The notes beneath the pieces were generated by a model that did no database searches, was not told the origin of the DNA, and saw nothing but the letters and a program-made list of their open reading frames with translations. Below, piece after piece: positions 1-8,066 of a DNA stretch of 64,000 nt (positions within the stretch are counted from its first letter, which is position 1; each line of letters begins with the position of its first letter). A program made the position numbers and the translations under genes. Origin of the DNA: Kluyveromyces lactis (Eukaryota > Ascomycota > Saccharomycetes > Saccharomycetales > Saccharomycetaceae); the NCBI RefSeq assembly GCF_000002515.2, contig NC_006037.1, forward strand, positions 310,001-374,000, given 5' to 3'.

Positions 1-1056
1 TTAATGGATCTAGAAGACTTGGTGAAAAAGGGCTCTCCTGGGATGGACTTGATACGTATAGATTTTATTACGAATGCTATAACTGAGGCCTTGAATTTAA
101 ACTTTTCCATGGATTTTGATTTCATCGGAGGTCCAAAATCGTACAAAGTAGAGTTATCAAACGGAAAAATTTTGGAGTGTGATGTGATAGATTCGTACCA
201 TAACGTTCAAACCCAAATTATTGTAAGAAACTTAATGATTCATTTGAACAAAACTTTGTTCTTATACTTCGAAGACTTATGCGTGAAAGGTAATATGGAT
301 AATTTGATATATTACAAAAAATATTTAATAGAATCAACAAGACACACATTAGAGCTAGCAAAGTTATCAATACTCATCCTTGAAGGTGATTTCGACCGAG
401 TGTTGACAGATGGTTTCAATATGGAAAAGTGCAAGATGAGTACTGAAATTGTCTTCCCCACAATATTGTACTCTTTGCTTGCATTTGGTATTAGGCTTGC
501 GCATGCAGAGTTAAGTTTAACTGAAACGATAGAAACGTTTGATGCAAGTATTATTGACGTGTCTGCGTTACAGAATAGGTTAAAACTACTCACCAATTTA
601 CGGAAAAATACGCTTTATGCTATAGGAAGACTCGCGGACGCTATGAGCGCTTCATTCCAATACAAGAATTTCTGCACGTTCAGATCTTTACTTTTCATAG
701 ACGCAGTGATAAAATTGGACATGTCAAGAGGACTCATGGACATGATGTTCTACGCGTTAAACCCTCAAAACGGCGTCTTTGACAAGCTGAATTCCGAAAT
801 GAAAGAGTTACTTACCCATACTTTGGGTGTAAACCACGAAAAATTGCGCGAGGAGCTAGACAATTTGGAAAGAGCTCAGTTCTTATCTATTGTAGATGAA
901 AAATTCTTACTCGAAATTCAATCCATGATGCAGGCTCTTCGATTCTCTTACGTCGACATCAGCAATGAAGCGGACCCGGAGATATTACCAATGACAAGAC
1001 CACCTTCCATGCCGCATGGTGTTTCTGTGCTTAACGACTATTTCAAACAACCTTAA
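1..1056 (+). CDS. Oaf1/Pip2-like Zn2Cys6 transcription factor, C-terminal part (5' end outside window)
   Basis: The reading frame is open from base 1, so only the last ~350 residues of a larger protein are seen. No DNA-binding domain is visible. The visible part is helical and aligns by eye with the C-terminal third of the neighbouring zinc-cluster protein: both have a hydrophobic segment of the type PTILYSLLAFGIRLAHAE or PSILLTFLGMLIRITHTE and a later EI..MM.AL motif. The two are therefore probably tandem paralogues on the same strand. In S. cerevisiae the homologous pair, Oaf1 and Pip2, activates beta-oxidation and peroxisome genes on oleate, but they lie on different chromosomes. Assignment to that family rests on the paralogy and on the flanking GEM1/PRE10 synteny. 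Another zinc-cluster family member remains possible because the zinc cluster is not in the window. Confidence 0.7.
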   Translation, partial: LMDLEDLVKKGSPGMDLIRIDFITNAITEALNLNFSMDFDFIGGPKSYKVELSNGKILECDVIDSYHNVQTQIIVRNLMIHLNKTLFLYFEDLCVKGNMDNLIYYKKYLIESTRHTLELAKLSILILEGDFDRVLTDGFNMEKCKMSTEIVFPTILYSLLAFGIRLAHAELSLTETIETFDASIIDVSALQNRLKLLTNLRKNTLYAIGRLADAMSASFQYKNFCTFRSLLFIDAVIKLDMSRGLMDMMFYALNPQNGVFDKLNSEMKELLTHTLGVNHEKLREELDNLERAQFLSIVDEKFLLEIQSMMQALRFSYVDISNEADPEILPMTRPPSMPHGVSVLNDYFKQP

Positions 1057-1627
1057 CGACTTCCACCCCATCTATGTTACTAATGAAACCATAAACAAAA
1101 ATACGTATATTCATATGTATATATGTATGTGCAGTGCATCAACTTTGTACCTTACAGAAACATTTTCCCTAGAAAACCTTGTAACGCTTTAACTTTCTTT
1201 CTCATGTTGCTGATACCGTTGAAAGGCTCAAGGCTCCATCAAGTGACTAATTTCAAAGTCAGAAGTCCAAGGGAAATAGACTCGAGCAATTCGCAACCAA
1301 ACCTAACCGTAGTTACGCCGCGGTTCCCTCTTATAACGGCCGCCAGAAAATCCCCTCAACACCTGTACACCGTACTATAATGACCACCCAAATTGTTTGT
1401 TTTTCGGGCGGGCTTCAATTGGGTTCATTCGAAACTATAAAATTAAAGGTTTAAATGCCAAGTTTATTTAGTTGAAAGGCGATGGGGTTAAGATTTTCCA
1501 GACTACTATATGATCGGGGTTTATTAACAGCTGCGAAGCAAAGGTTAAACGCAACATAAAGCTCAGCGCAGAGAGGCACCTAATTAGTGGAAAGTATCAC
1601 AAACGTATTTCAAAGTACAGAGGCTAT
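1057..1627. other. intergenic region between the two zinc-cluster genes
   Basis: Serves as terminator of the upstream gene and promoter of the downstream one. An open frame at 1123-1380 has no recognisable protein signature and is treated as chance. The notable content is the oleate-response-element match at 1321-1342, listed separately. Confidence 0.7.
1321..1342 (-). promoter_or_regulatory. putative oleate response element (ORE)
   Basis: On the minus strand this reads CGG-CCG-TTA, then 10 bases, then CCG. It fits the published ORE form CGG-N3-TNA-N(8-12)-CCG recognised by Oaf1/Pip2. It lies about 290 bp upstream of the ATG of the complete Oaf1/Pip2-like gene. In S. cerevisiae PIP2 carries an ORE and is positively autoregulated, so a self- or cross-regulatory loop is plausible here. 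The motif match is seen directly; function is inferred. Confidence 0.55.
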
Positions 1628-4555
1628 ATGGCTATGAAAGAGGAGAGCATTGAACCTGCAGATGACGAGAAATCGAGGGAGGACCAAACATCCAACGGTG
1701 CATGCAAGAGACAAAGGATTTCCTTCGTTTGCCAGGCATGCAGGAAGAATAAGACTAAATGTGACAGGGAGAAGCCACGGTGTGGAAGATGTGTTAAGTA
1801 CCACCTGAAGTGTGTATATGACGTTGAACAACAGAAACCACCACGGGTTCCAAGCAAGGATGCAATTATCAAAAGGTTAACTAGCGAAGTGGAATACTGG
1901 AAGAGTAAGGCTGAAGGGTTTCAGGTCTCTTCGAACGTTAGTACAACTAGTCCCTCTGATGTGGAAAGCTTGCATACTAGTAAGAGGCAAAGAACTGGGG
2001 ATGGGGCACCTCTGTTGGCTGATGTTTCCGTTTTGAGCCCTACTCCTGTAATTAGTAAGAATAGCTCTTTTTTGGTTCCTGATCCACAAGATTTACAGTT
2101 CAATTTTTACAAGGAGTTCCCTCAGCTAACCATGAAATATGCCATGAAACGTGATATCAAGCCTGTTTCTGCGTTTGCTCATGTATATAGGGACAAATTG
2201 TTGTCGCTTTTTGTTGCGTCAATTTTCTCAAGCGCATCGAAGAGTGCTCTCATACACTCCATTTCCTCAGATGAGATCAATCCTTTCCAAAAATCACAGA
2301 TACAGTTCAGGCAGAATGCGATCTTCTTGCGAGACTCAATGGTACAACTCTGTGAAACTTCCATGGAGAAACAAAAAGTTCACGAGTTTACTGAACGGAT
2401 CATGGGTGAGCAAATTGAACAAAAGGAACAGTCCACTTTATTCGTTTCACTACTTAAGGCTAGGTTGGAAAATAAACATGTAGAGGATTCTTGCTCACAT
2501 GGCGTAGTATCTCCGGAATTGACAAGATTAAAGGATAGTTTGGAAAAGGCCTTGCCTTCACGTGAAGATATTGATCTTTACAAGATGCATTTCTATCAAT
2601 ATATCTATCCAATCATTCCGTTTTTAGACATCGAGTTGTTCGAAGAAGGTCTTGATGAATTGTTGAACCCCAGTGACGGAACAGATGGTAGGAAGGTTAC
2701 TATTTGTTTTGGTACTCGCAATATAAGATCAAAAATATGTTTACTCTCCGCCCTTATCAATATCTTGAGAATCAGTTATCTATGCATGCTCTTCACTTTG
2801 AATTCTTCAAAGGAGGATGTGTTTGATGATTCTACTTTGAAAGTATTGACAACAAGTCCAATCACTCCAAGTCTTGTGATGCTTTCTCAAGAATGTATAT
2901 CTAGTGTCAACATTTTAAGTTGGACGACTGAGAATGGGCTACTTGCACTAATGTATCATTGGGCAGTATTTGTTTTCACTCCTGAAGAGGGAGATTGTTA
3001 TCTAGGGCAAACTACGGATGCTTTGATCTCACTTGTCAGTAACTTGGCCGTCAATATCGGTTTGCATAGAGATCCAAACGAGTATAAAGTTCTACAAGAT
3101 CCGACGATCTGTGATCCTAGGGTATTCAACTTACGGAAGAGATTATGGCTTTGCATATACATTATGTGCAGACATGAGACTACTTTAAAGGCAAGATACC
3201 ATCAAAATACCCATATGTCTTCTTTTGCGTATGCATCTCCGGAGTGTGAAACAAAAAACTTTTGGTGCTATGACTTCGGGGATCCTAATCGACTTGGCCC
3301 TTACAATGTTAACATGATTGATAAAATAAAAAAGAGACATCAAATATTTCTTTTGCTTTCGGAAACTGATGCGGTGACAATGAACTTGGATACCCATATG
3401 ACACTAAGTGATTTAGATGCGTGGTTCAAGAAGGTAAAAAGCTTTCTCGATGAAGAATTTCCCCTTGACGGATTAATAAATGGTGTAAATACCCCGCAGT
3501 TTTATGACTTGGTATTAAAAAATGGAAAACGAGTGTCGGTCAATTTTACTTACTTCGGAAATGCTTTATGTTTCCAAACTCACCTTATTGCAAGAATGTC
3601 GATGCTAAGAATATCAGCATGTCTGATGGTTCACTTCGAAAATAGGCTCAGTGATATGACCCACGATTATTCCCAGTATTTTACGAAATATTTCATCGAG
3701 TCGTTCAAATCACTTCTTGAGATCGCCAAGATATACCAAAGCTATCTAACAGGGGATTATAACGCATCCTTATCACCTTGCATGCTCTTTGCCACGGACA
3801 AAATATGTGAAGTATGTCTTCCTTCTATTCTTTTAACCTTCTTGGGAATGCTCATTAGAATCACCCATACCGAATCCTTCTTGATAAAACAGACAGTTGA
3901 TAGAAAAGGACTATACGGGCTTTCTAGCTATATTCCAGAGGAACTGAAAGAAAACGAAAATAAACTGGTTGCAGTTACTGCTATAAGAAAAGGTTTGGAA
4001 GTTGTCATGCAAAATTGGTTAACGCTTATTACAAAACGATTAAGATTCGCATTCTTTTCAACTTTCAAGGTATCTATTTTCTTTGATTACGTTTTGCAGA
4101 TTATTAAGAAGCAGGATATTTTGAACGTATTAAAGAGAGTCTTTGACCTAAATTTTTCACCTAAGGTAAGGAGAGAGATTTACATGGGAACAGGTATTGA
4201 CATAAATGACAAGCATGCCGTTTTGCTGTCTTTAGAAAAAGGAAATCGGGTCTCTGTTGTAAGTGCAGAAAGTTTCGAGGAAATTCTAGCAATGATGGAT
4301 GCGCTACAAATATGCAACCATTATCCAGAAATATCAACAGAACATAATGATCCAAATGGAGTATTGCCAGAAGAACCCAATTCAGTTAACGTCACAGAGA
4401 AAATTGCTCACAAACCATCTCCAATACCGATGCCAAATGACAATACAGAACCTACCGAGAACGAATTATTGGAGCCTACTAATATGACTTCCCTGCTAAA
4501 CGGTGCGACGTTCGATTTCTTTGATTATGATTTTTTGTTAGGCCCTACGGAATAG
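1628..4555 (+). CDS. OAF1: Oaf1/Pip2-like Zn2Cys6 transcription factor
   Basis: 975-aa fungal zinc-cluster regulator. The binuclear cluster is near the N terminus, with cysteines at 35, 38, 45, 52, 55 and 62 (CX2CX6CX6CX2CX6C), followed by a short linker and a likely dimerisation coil around residues 85-100. The middle holds the fungal-specific transcription-factor homology region, and the C terminus is acidic and hydrophobic (…DFFDYDFLLGPTE), typical of an activation domain. In S. cerevisiae Oaf1 and Pip2 bind oleate response elements as a heterodimer, and fatty acid binding switches on peroxisomal beta-oxidation genes. The start is the first ATG; a second in-frame ATG follows two codons later. 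Synteny with GEM1/SPC72 (next to OAF1) and PRE10/PRT1 (next to PIP2) supports this as the pre-duplication orthologue. The preceding gene appears to be a tandem paralogue. Confidence 0.85.
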   Translation: MAMKEESIEPADDEKSREDQTSNGACKRQRISFVCQACRKNKTKCDREKPRCGRCVKYHLKCVYDVEQQKPPRVPSKDAIIKRLTSEVEYWKSKAEGFQVSSNVSTTSPSDVESLHTSKRQRTGDGAPLLADVSVLSPTPVISKNSSFLVPDPQDLQFNFYKEFPQLTMKYAMKRDIKPVSAFAHVYRDKLLSLFVASIFSSASKSALIHSISSDEINPFQKSQIQFRQNAIFLRDSMVQLCETSMEKQKVHEFTERIMGEQIEQKEQSTLFVSLLKARLENKHVEDSCSHGVVSPELTRLKDSLEKALPSREDIDLYKMHFYQYIYPIIPFLDIELFEEGLDELLNPSDGTDGRKVTICFGTRNIRSKICLLSALINILRISYLCMLFTLNSSKEDVFDDSTLKVLTTSPITPSLVMLSQECISSVNILSWTTENGLLALMYHWAVFVFTPEEGDCYLGQTTDALISLVSNLAVNIGLHRDPNEYKVLQDPTICDPRVFNLRKRLWLCIYIMCRHETTLKARYHQNTHMSSFAYASPECETKNFWCYDFGDPNRLGPYNVNMIDKIKKRHQIFLLLSETDAVTMNLDTHMTLSDLDAWFKKVKSFLDEEFPLDGLINGVNTPQFYDLVLKNGKRVSVNFTYFGNALCFQTHLIARMSMLRISACLMVHFENRLSDMTHDYSQYFTKYFIESFKSLLEIAKIYQSYLTGDYNASLSPCMLFATDKICEVCLPSILLTFLGMLIRITHTESFLIKQTVDRKGLYGLSSYIPEELKENENKLVAVTAIRKGLEVVMQNWLTLITKRLRFAFFSTFKVSIFFDYVLQIIKKQDILNVLKRVFDLNFSPKVRREIYMGTGIDINDKHAVLLSLEKGNRVSVVSAESFEEILAMMDALQICNHYPEISTEHNDPNGVLPEEPNSVNVTEKIAHKPSPIPMPNDNTEPTENELLEPTNMTSLLNGATFDFFDYDFLLGPTE

Positions 4556-4572
4556 AAGCATAACGGATTTCT

Positions 4573-6552
4573 TTAGGTATTTTTAAAACTACTATATATT
4601 TTTAATGCAGTGAATGTGAATAATGATGCAAATCCTACCACCGAACTAATTGCGACTATGGTTTGGCGGTAATCAATATCGTTTGTAAGTACTGCTGGTC
4701 CTAGTCCTGCAGTACTAGTTATCGGTTCTAAAGCCACTTCCGTGAGCTTTATGAACAATTCATTGAGAGAACTAGGCCATGTGGATGAAATATGCAACGG
4801 ATGATCAATAAACAATTGATCTGCAAAGTCGTCAGGCTGAATATGGCATCTCTGTTGTTGTTTATCTAGGTCTGCTTTCAAGGCAACAAAAACAATAGGT
4901 AATTCTTTCAAATAATCAAACTTGTCTATCAAACTGACAATGTATGAGAAAGATTCAGGATCACTGGAATCATAGCATAAACATAGCACGTCGCATTCGT
5001 CCAATTTACCTTTGTTTTCTAAAATTGGAGTCTCTTGTTCTCCAAGTTCTTGCAAGATGAGATAATATTGCTTCCCTCCTTTTAGTTCTAAGCTATTGAC
5101 AGAAATTTTGGGACGTATCGTAGGTGAATAAGCTTCAGAGAAGCTCCTACCTAGGAAGGATTCCAGAAGAGAACTCTTACCACTATTGCCTTTACCCAAC
5201 ATATAACAATTCAAAACTTTCCGGTCAAAAACAGGAGCTCTATAGTAAACACCGTTTCTCCTCCTCTTTCTTCTCGGCTTTGTGATCTGAAGAGCGTTCT
5301 TGGCGTCTTTGTCAAAGCCCAAATATATCAAATATTCTGTGGTAACCGAATAATCAATGAAAGTAGTCATAGACCATAAAGCCAGCCAGCCCTGAAGTGT
5401 TATGCATGCTGAATTATTGACAACAGTCAAAAAAGGGAAATTTGTTTCGATCCAAAGATGTGGCAGTCCTGGCGTAGTCTTGAACAACAGATGTAATTCG
5501 TCATTATTCAACCCACCGTCGTTATCTTTATCATATTTTAAGAACGTATCAACAAAAAATCTGTAACCAAGCGGACTTAATTCGACACTAGAGCTTTGCG
5601 GTATGTCAATTTTGGGGCGCAGGATTTTTTCATTAATAGTTAAAGTGTCCGTATAATGGAATGCTCTTAATATTCCCCATGTGGTTTCGTGCCGTCCTTT
5701 TTCAGCGTATATTTTGTTTAATACAAGAAAGCCGTCCTTCGTTATTCCTTTGCCCGGAACGTTAAGTATATAATCTTCGTACTCTTGATTGGGTGATGAT
5801 ATGCTAGTTAGTGTGTCCTTAAGAAATTGCAATTCATTAACATCAACTGCTTTGGAGAAGCATTTTTTTTGTAGTTTGGTAATTTCATCATCGTTAAGAA
5901 ATCCGTCTTGGTCCATGTCTGAGAGCACAAAAACTCTTTTCAAAGCTAAAACACCAAGAGGCTTCAATTCTCCAATCCTTGCATCAAATAATGGAGCAAC
6001 CGGGTTGGTAATAGTTCTTTGACAGAGATAAAACGCCTGGTTGACATTAAATTTGAACTTCGCGCTGGCCTTAATACACGTTTCAACTTCTTTGAATTCC
6101 CGAAGAATTGGTATAAATTCCTCATCTTCAATCTTATTATCCAATTGATCATCGTCAGAATCCATGATGTTGGCGCTGGACAAAAACTCCACTTCGTCGT
6201 CGCATTTGTTCCTACAAAGAACAACCGGCAAATTAACACCAAGAGACCGAAACATCATCATCCAGTAAAGTGCGATTCTTTCATACGAATCGTGATCGCT
6301 GTACACTAGCCAAATTACATCTGCATTCTTAAGTTCCTTATGAAGCGTTGCCAAATCCGAATTGCCAGTATCAACAACAACAGTATTTTCTGGAGAATAA
6401 CGACTGCTTGAAAAATCTTTCGGTATGGTAATTGGAGGAAGTACGTCTTGCAACCAAGAAATGAACTGATCTTTCACTAAACAAGCAATCAAGCTAGTTT
6501 TACCAACCCCACTGTCACCACATACCACAATTCGAATTCTAGTCTTGGTCAT
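4573..6552 (-). CDS. GEM1: Gem1, Miro GTPase of the outer mitochondrial membrane
   Basis: 659 aa, close to the S. cerevisiae length of 662. Order of domains: N-terminal Ras-like GTPase with P-loop GDSGVGKTS (residues 12-20) and NKCD (115-118); EF-hand 1 with Asp212/214/216 and Glu223; EF-hand 2 with Asp341/343/345 and Glu352; second GTPase-like domain with P-loop GKGNSGKS (453-460); and one C-terminal membrane anchor at about 635-652. Miro proteins regulate mitochondrial shape and inheritance, and in yeast Gem1 is a regulator of the ERMES ER-mitochondria tether. All nucleotide- and Ca-binding residues checked are present. It converges on the OAF1-like gene with only 17 bp between stop codons. 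Confidence 0.98.
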   Translation of the reverse strand: MTKTRIRIVVCGDSGVGKTSLIACLVKDQFISWLQDVLPPITIPKDFSSSRYSPENTVVVDTGNSDLATLHKELKNADVIWLVYSDHDSYERIALYWMMMFRSLGVNLPVVLCRNKCDDEVEFLSSANIMDSDDDQLDNKIEDEEFIPILREFKEVETCIKASAKFKFNVNQAFYLCQRTITNPVAPLFDARIGELKPLGVLALKRVFVLSDMDQDGFLNDDEITKLQKKCFSKAVDVNELQFLKDTLTSISSPNQEYEDYILNVPGKGITKDGFLVLNKIYAEKGRHETTWGILRAFHYTDTLTINEKILRPKIDIPQSSSVELSPLGYRFFVDTFLKYDKDNDGGLNNDELHLLFKTTPGLPHLWIETNFPFLTVVNNSACITLQGWLALWSMTTFIDYSVTTEYLIYLGFDKDAKNALQITKPRRKRRRNGVYYRAPVFDRKVLNCYMLGKGNSGKSSLLESFLGRSFSEAYSPTIRPKISVNSLELKGGKQYYLILQELGEQETPILENKGKLDECDVLCLCYDSSDPESFSYIVSLIDKFDYLKELPIVFVALKADLDKQQQRCHIQPDDFADQLFIDHPLHISSTWPSSLNELFIKLTEVALEPITSTAGLGPAVLTNDIDYRQTIVAISSVVGFASLFTFTALKIYSSFKNT

Positions 6553-6755
6553 TATTTTCCTTATATTCTTTCAGTGATTCGCTTTTCAGCCAGTGTTTGA
6601 ATCATACAGGGCTCTCGGACTTTCTTAATATATACAAGCGAAGCTTGACGCAAAATGATGTGAGCCTAGCCGTTCTTCTTGATCTAATGTCAACCGATGT
6701 GTGTTGATGCCAAAACTTCAATGGCCTGTTTAAAGGGAACTAGGAAAATTGATGT

Positions 6756-6763
6756 CCGGGTAA
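6756..6763 (-). promoter_or_regulatory. Reb1-type site CCGGGTAA
   Basis: Matches the reverse complement of TTACCCGG, the site of the general regulatory factor Reb1, which clears nucleosomes at promoters. It sits in the GEM1/PRE10 divergent promoter. Function is inferred from the motif. Confidence 0.5.
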
Positions 6764-6771
6764 TACTTTAC

Positions 6772-6780
6772 GGTGGCGAA
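6772..6780 (+). promoter_or_regulatory. PACE-like Rpn4 site GGTGGCGAA
   Basis: Proteasome genes in S. cerevisiae share the PACE element GGTGGCAAA bound by Rpn4. The variant GGTGGCGA is the known Rpn4-responsive element of MAG1/DDI1. This copy lies 171 bp upstream of the PRE10 ATG, a typical position, and next to a Reb1 site. Confidence 0.6.
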
Positions 6781-6950
6781 ATTTGGGAAAGTCAATATAA
6801 AGAATCAATGGTAAGAGGTTGAGAATAACTAAGTCTTGTGTAGACGCAAATCAAGGGCTTGGGTAAAAGATACTTCACACAGATAATCAGCAGCTGTTGA
6901 GACTCTGACATTGTTCAATTCAAACAGGCAATTCAATAGCTTTTCATAAA

Positions 6951-7940
6951 ATGGTATGTGAATATTCATTCCGATGCTTGGAATGCTTTAGTTTCCCTTT
7001 TCCTTTGAGTTTAATTTATGCCTTTAGGATAAGAATCTATGAATAATGCAATTAAATTACTAACGCGTTCAATCCAATTTTCACTGATTGGGATGATGTT
7101 TTATTTTCATTCTAGACATCAATAGGTACTGGTTACGATCTTTCTAATAGTGTTTTTTCTCCGGATGGTAGGAACTTTCAAGTTGAGTATGCGGTGAAGG
7201 CGGTAGAGAACGGCTCCACTTCTCTGGGTATAAAGTGTGAAGACGGTGTCGTGTTAGCTGTTGAAAAACTCATTACTTCCAAGCTTCTAGTGCCGGGCAA
7301 GAACAAGAAGATTCAGACAGTGGATCGTCATATCGGGTGCGTATATTCCGGGTTGATGCCTGATGGTAGACATTTGGTGAACAGAGGTCGTGAAGAAGCT
7401 GCCAGCTTCAAGAAAATGTACAGCACACCAATTCCAATCCCTGCATTTGCTGACCGTGTCGGCCAATATGTTCAAGCACATACACTATATAATAGTGTCA
7501 GACCTTTCGGCGTCACCGCCATCTTCGGTGGTGTTGATTCTGATGGGGCTCATTTATACATGCTCGAACCAAGCGGTACTTACTGGGGCTACAAGAGTGC
7601 AGCTACAGGTAAGGGTAGACAGTCAGCAAAGGCTGAACTGGAAAAGCTTTCGAACAAGAACCCAAACCTAACCGCTAGAGAAGCTGTTAAAGAAGCAGCA
7701 AGGATAATTTATGCAGCCCATGAAGACAACAAAGAAAAAGAGTTCGAGTTGGAACTAAGTTGGTGTTCCCTGTCAGAGACAAACGGCCTTCATAAAGAAG
7801 TACCAAAGGACCTATTTGATGAAGCGGTTGATTACGCTAAGAAGGAATTGGGTGATGACAGTGACAGTGACAGCGACGATTCTGACGGAGATGATACTAA
7901 AGAGAAGAAGGATGAAGAGGGTGACATAGAAATTTCTTAA
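6951..7940 (+). CDS. PRE10: Pre10, 20S proteasome alpha-7 subunit, two exons
   Basis: Spliced gene. Exon 1 is only the ATG (6951-6953). The intron runs 6954-7115 with donor GTATGT, branch point TACTAAC at 7058-7064 and acceptor TAG. Exon 2 runs 7116-7940. The joined product (275 aa) begins MTSIGTGYDLSNSVFSPDGR, essentially the S. cerevisiae Pre10 N terminus. Without splicing, the frame has no ATG covering this conserved alpha-subunit signature, so the intron is needed. The body has proteasome alpha features (VEKLITSKL, RPFGV, GAATGKGRQ-like loop). The C terminus is a very acidic Asp/Ser/Glu tail (residues ~245-275). The subunit forms part of the outer ring of the 20S core and the regulatory-particle docking surface. 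A PACE-like element upstream suggests Rpn4 control. Confidence 0.96.
6954..7115 (+). other. PRE10: PRE10 intron
   Basis: 162-nt spliceosomal intron with donor GTATGT immediately after the start codon, branch TACTAAC at 7058-7064 and acceptor TCTAG ending at 7115. Removing it restores the conserved N terminus of the alpha subunit. Confidence 0.95.
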
Positions 7941-8066
7941 AAATCTCAGTTTAACAACATTGTCTTTGAAAGAGCAAGCTTTAATGACCCGCTTCTGTCA
8001 ACTGTATAGTACAACCACACAAAACCAGAATATATTTATATATATATATATATCTAATTAATTCCT

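Larger units (their letters stand above)
6553..6950. other. GEM1/PRE10 divergent promoter
   Basis: 398 bp shared by two divergent genes. Contains a Reb1-type site and a PACE-like Rpn4 site 8 bp apart (both listed separately). No other structure was seen. Confidence 0.7.

Noticed and set aside
1123-1380. 85-codon frame between the zinc-cluster genes
   Set aside because: No domain, and it overlaps the ORE-bearing promoter region.
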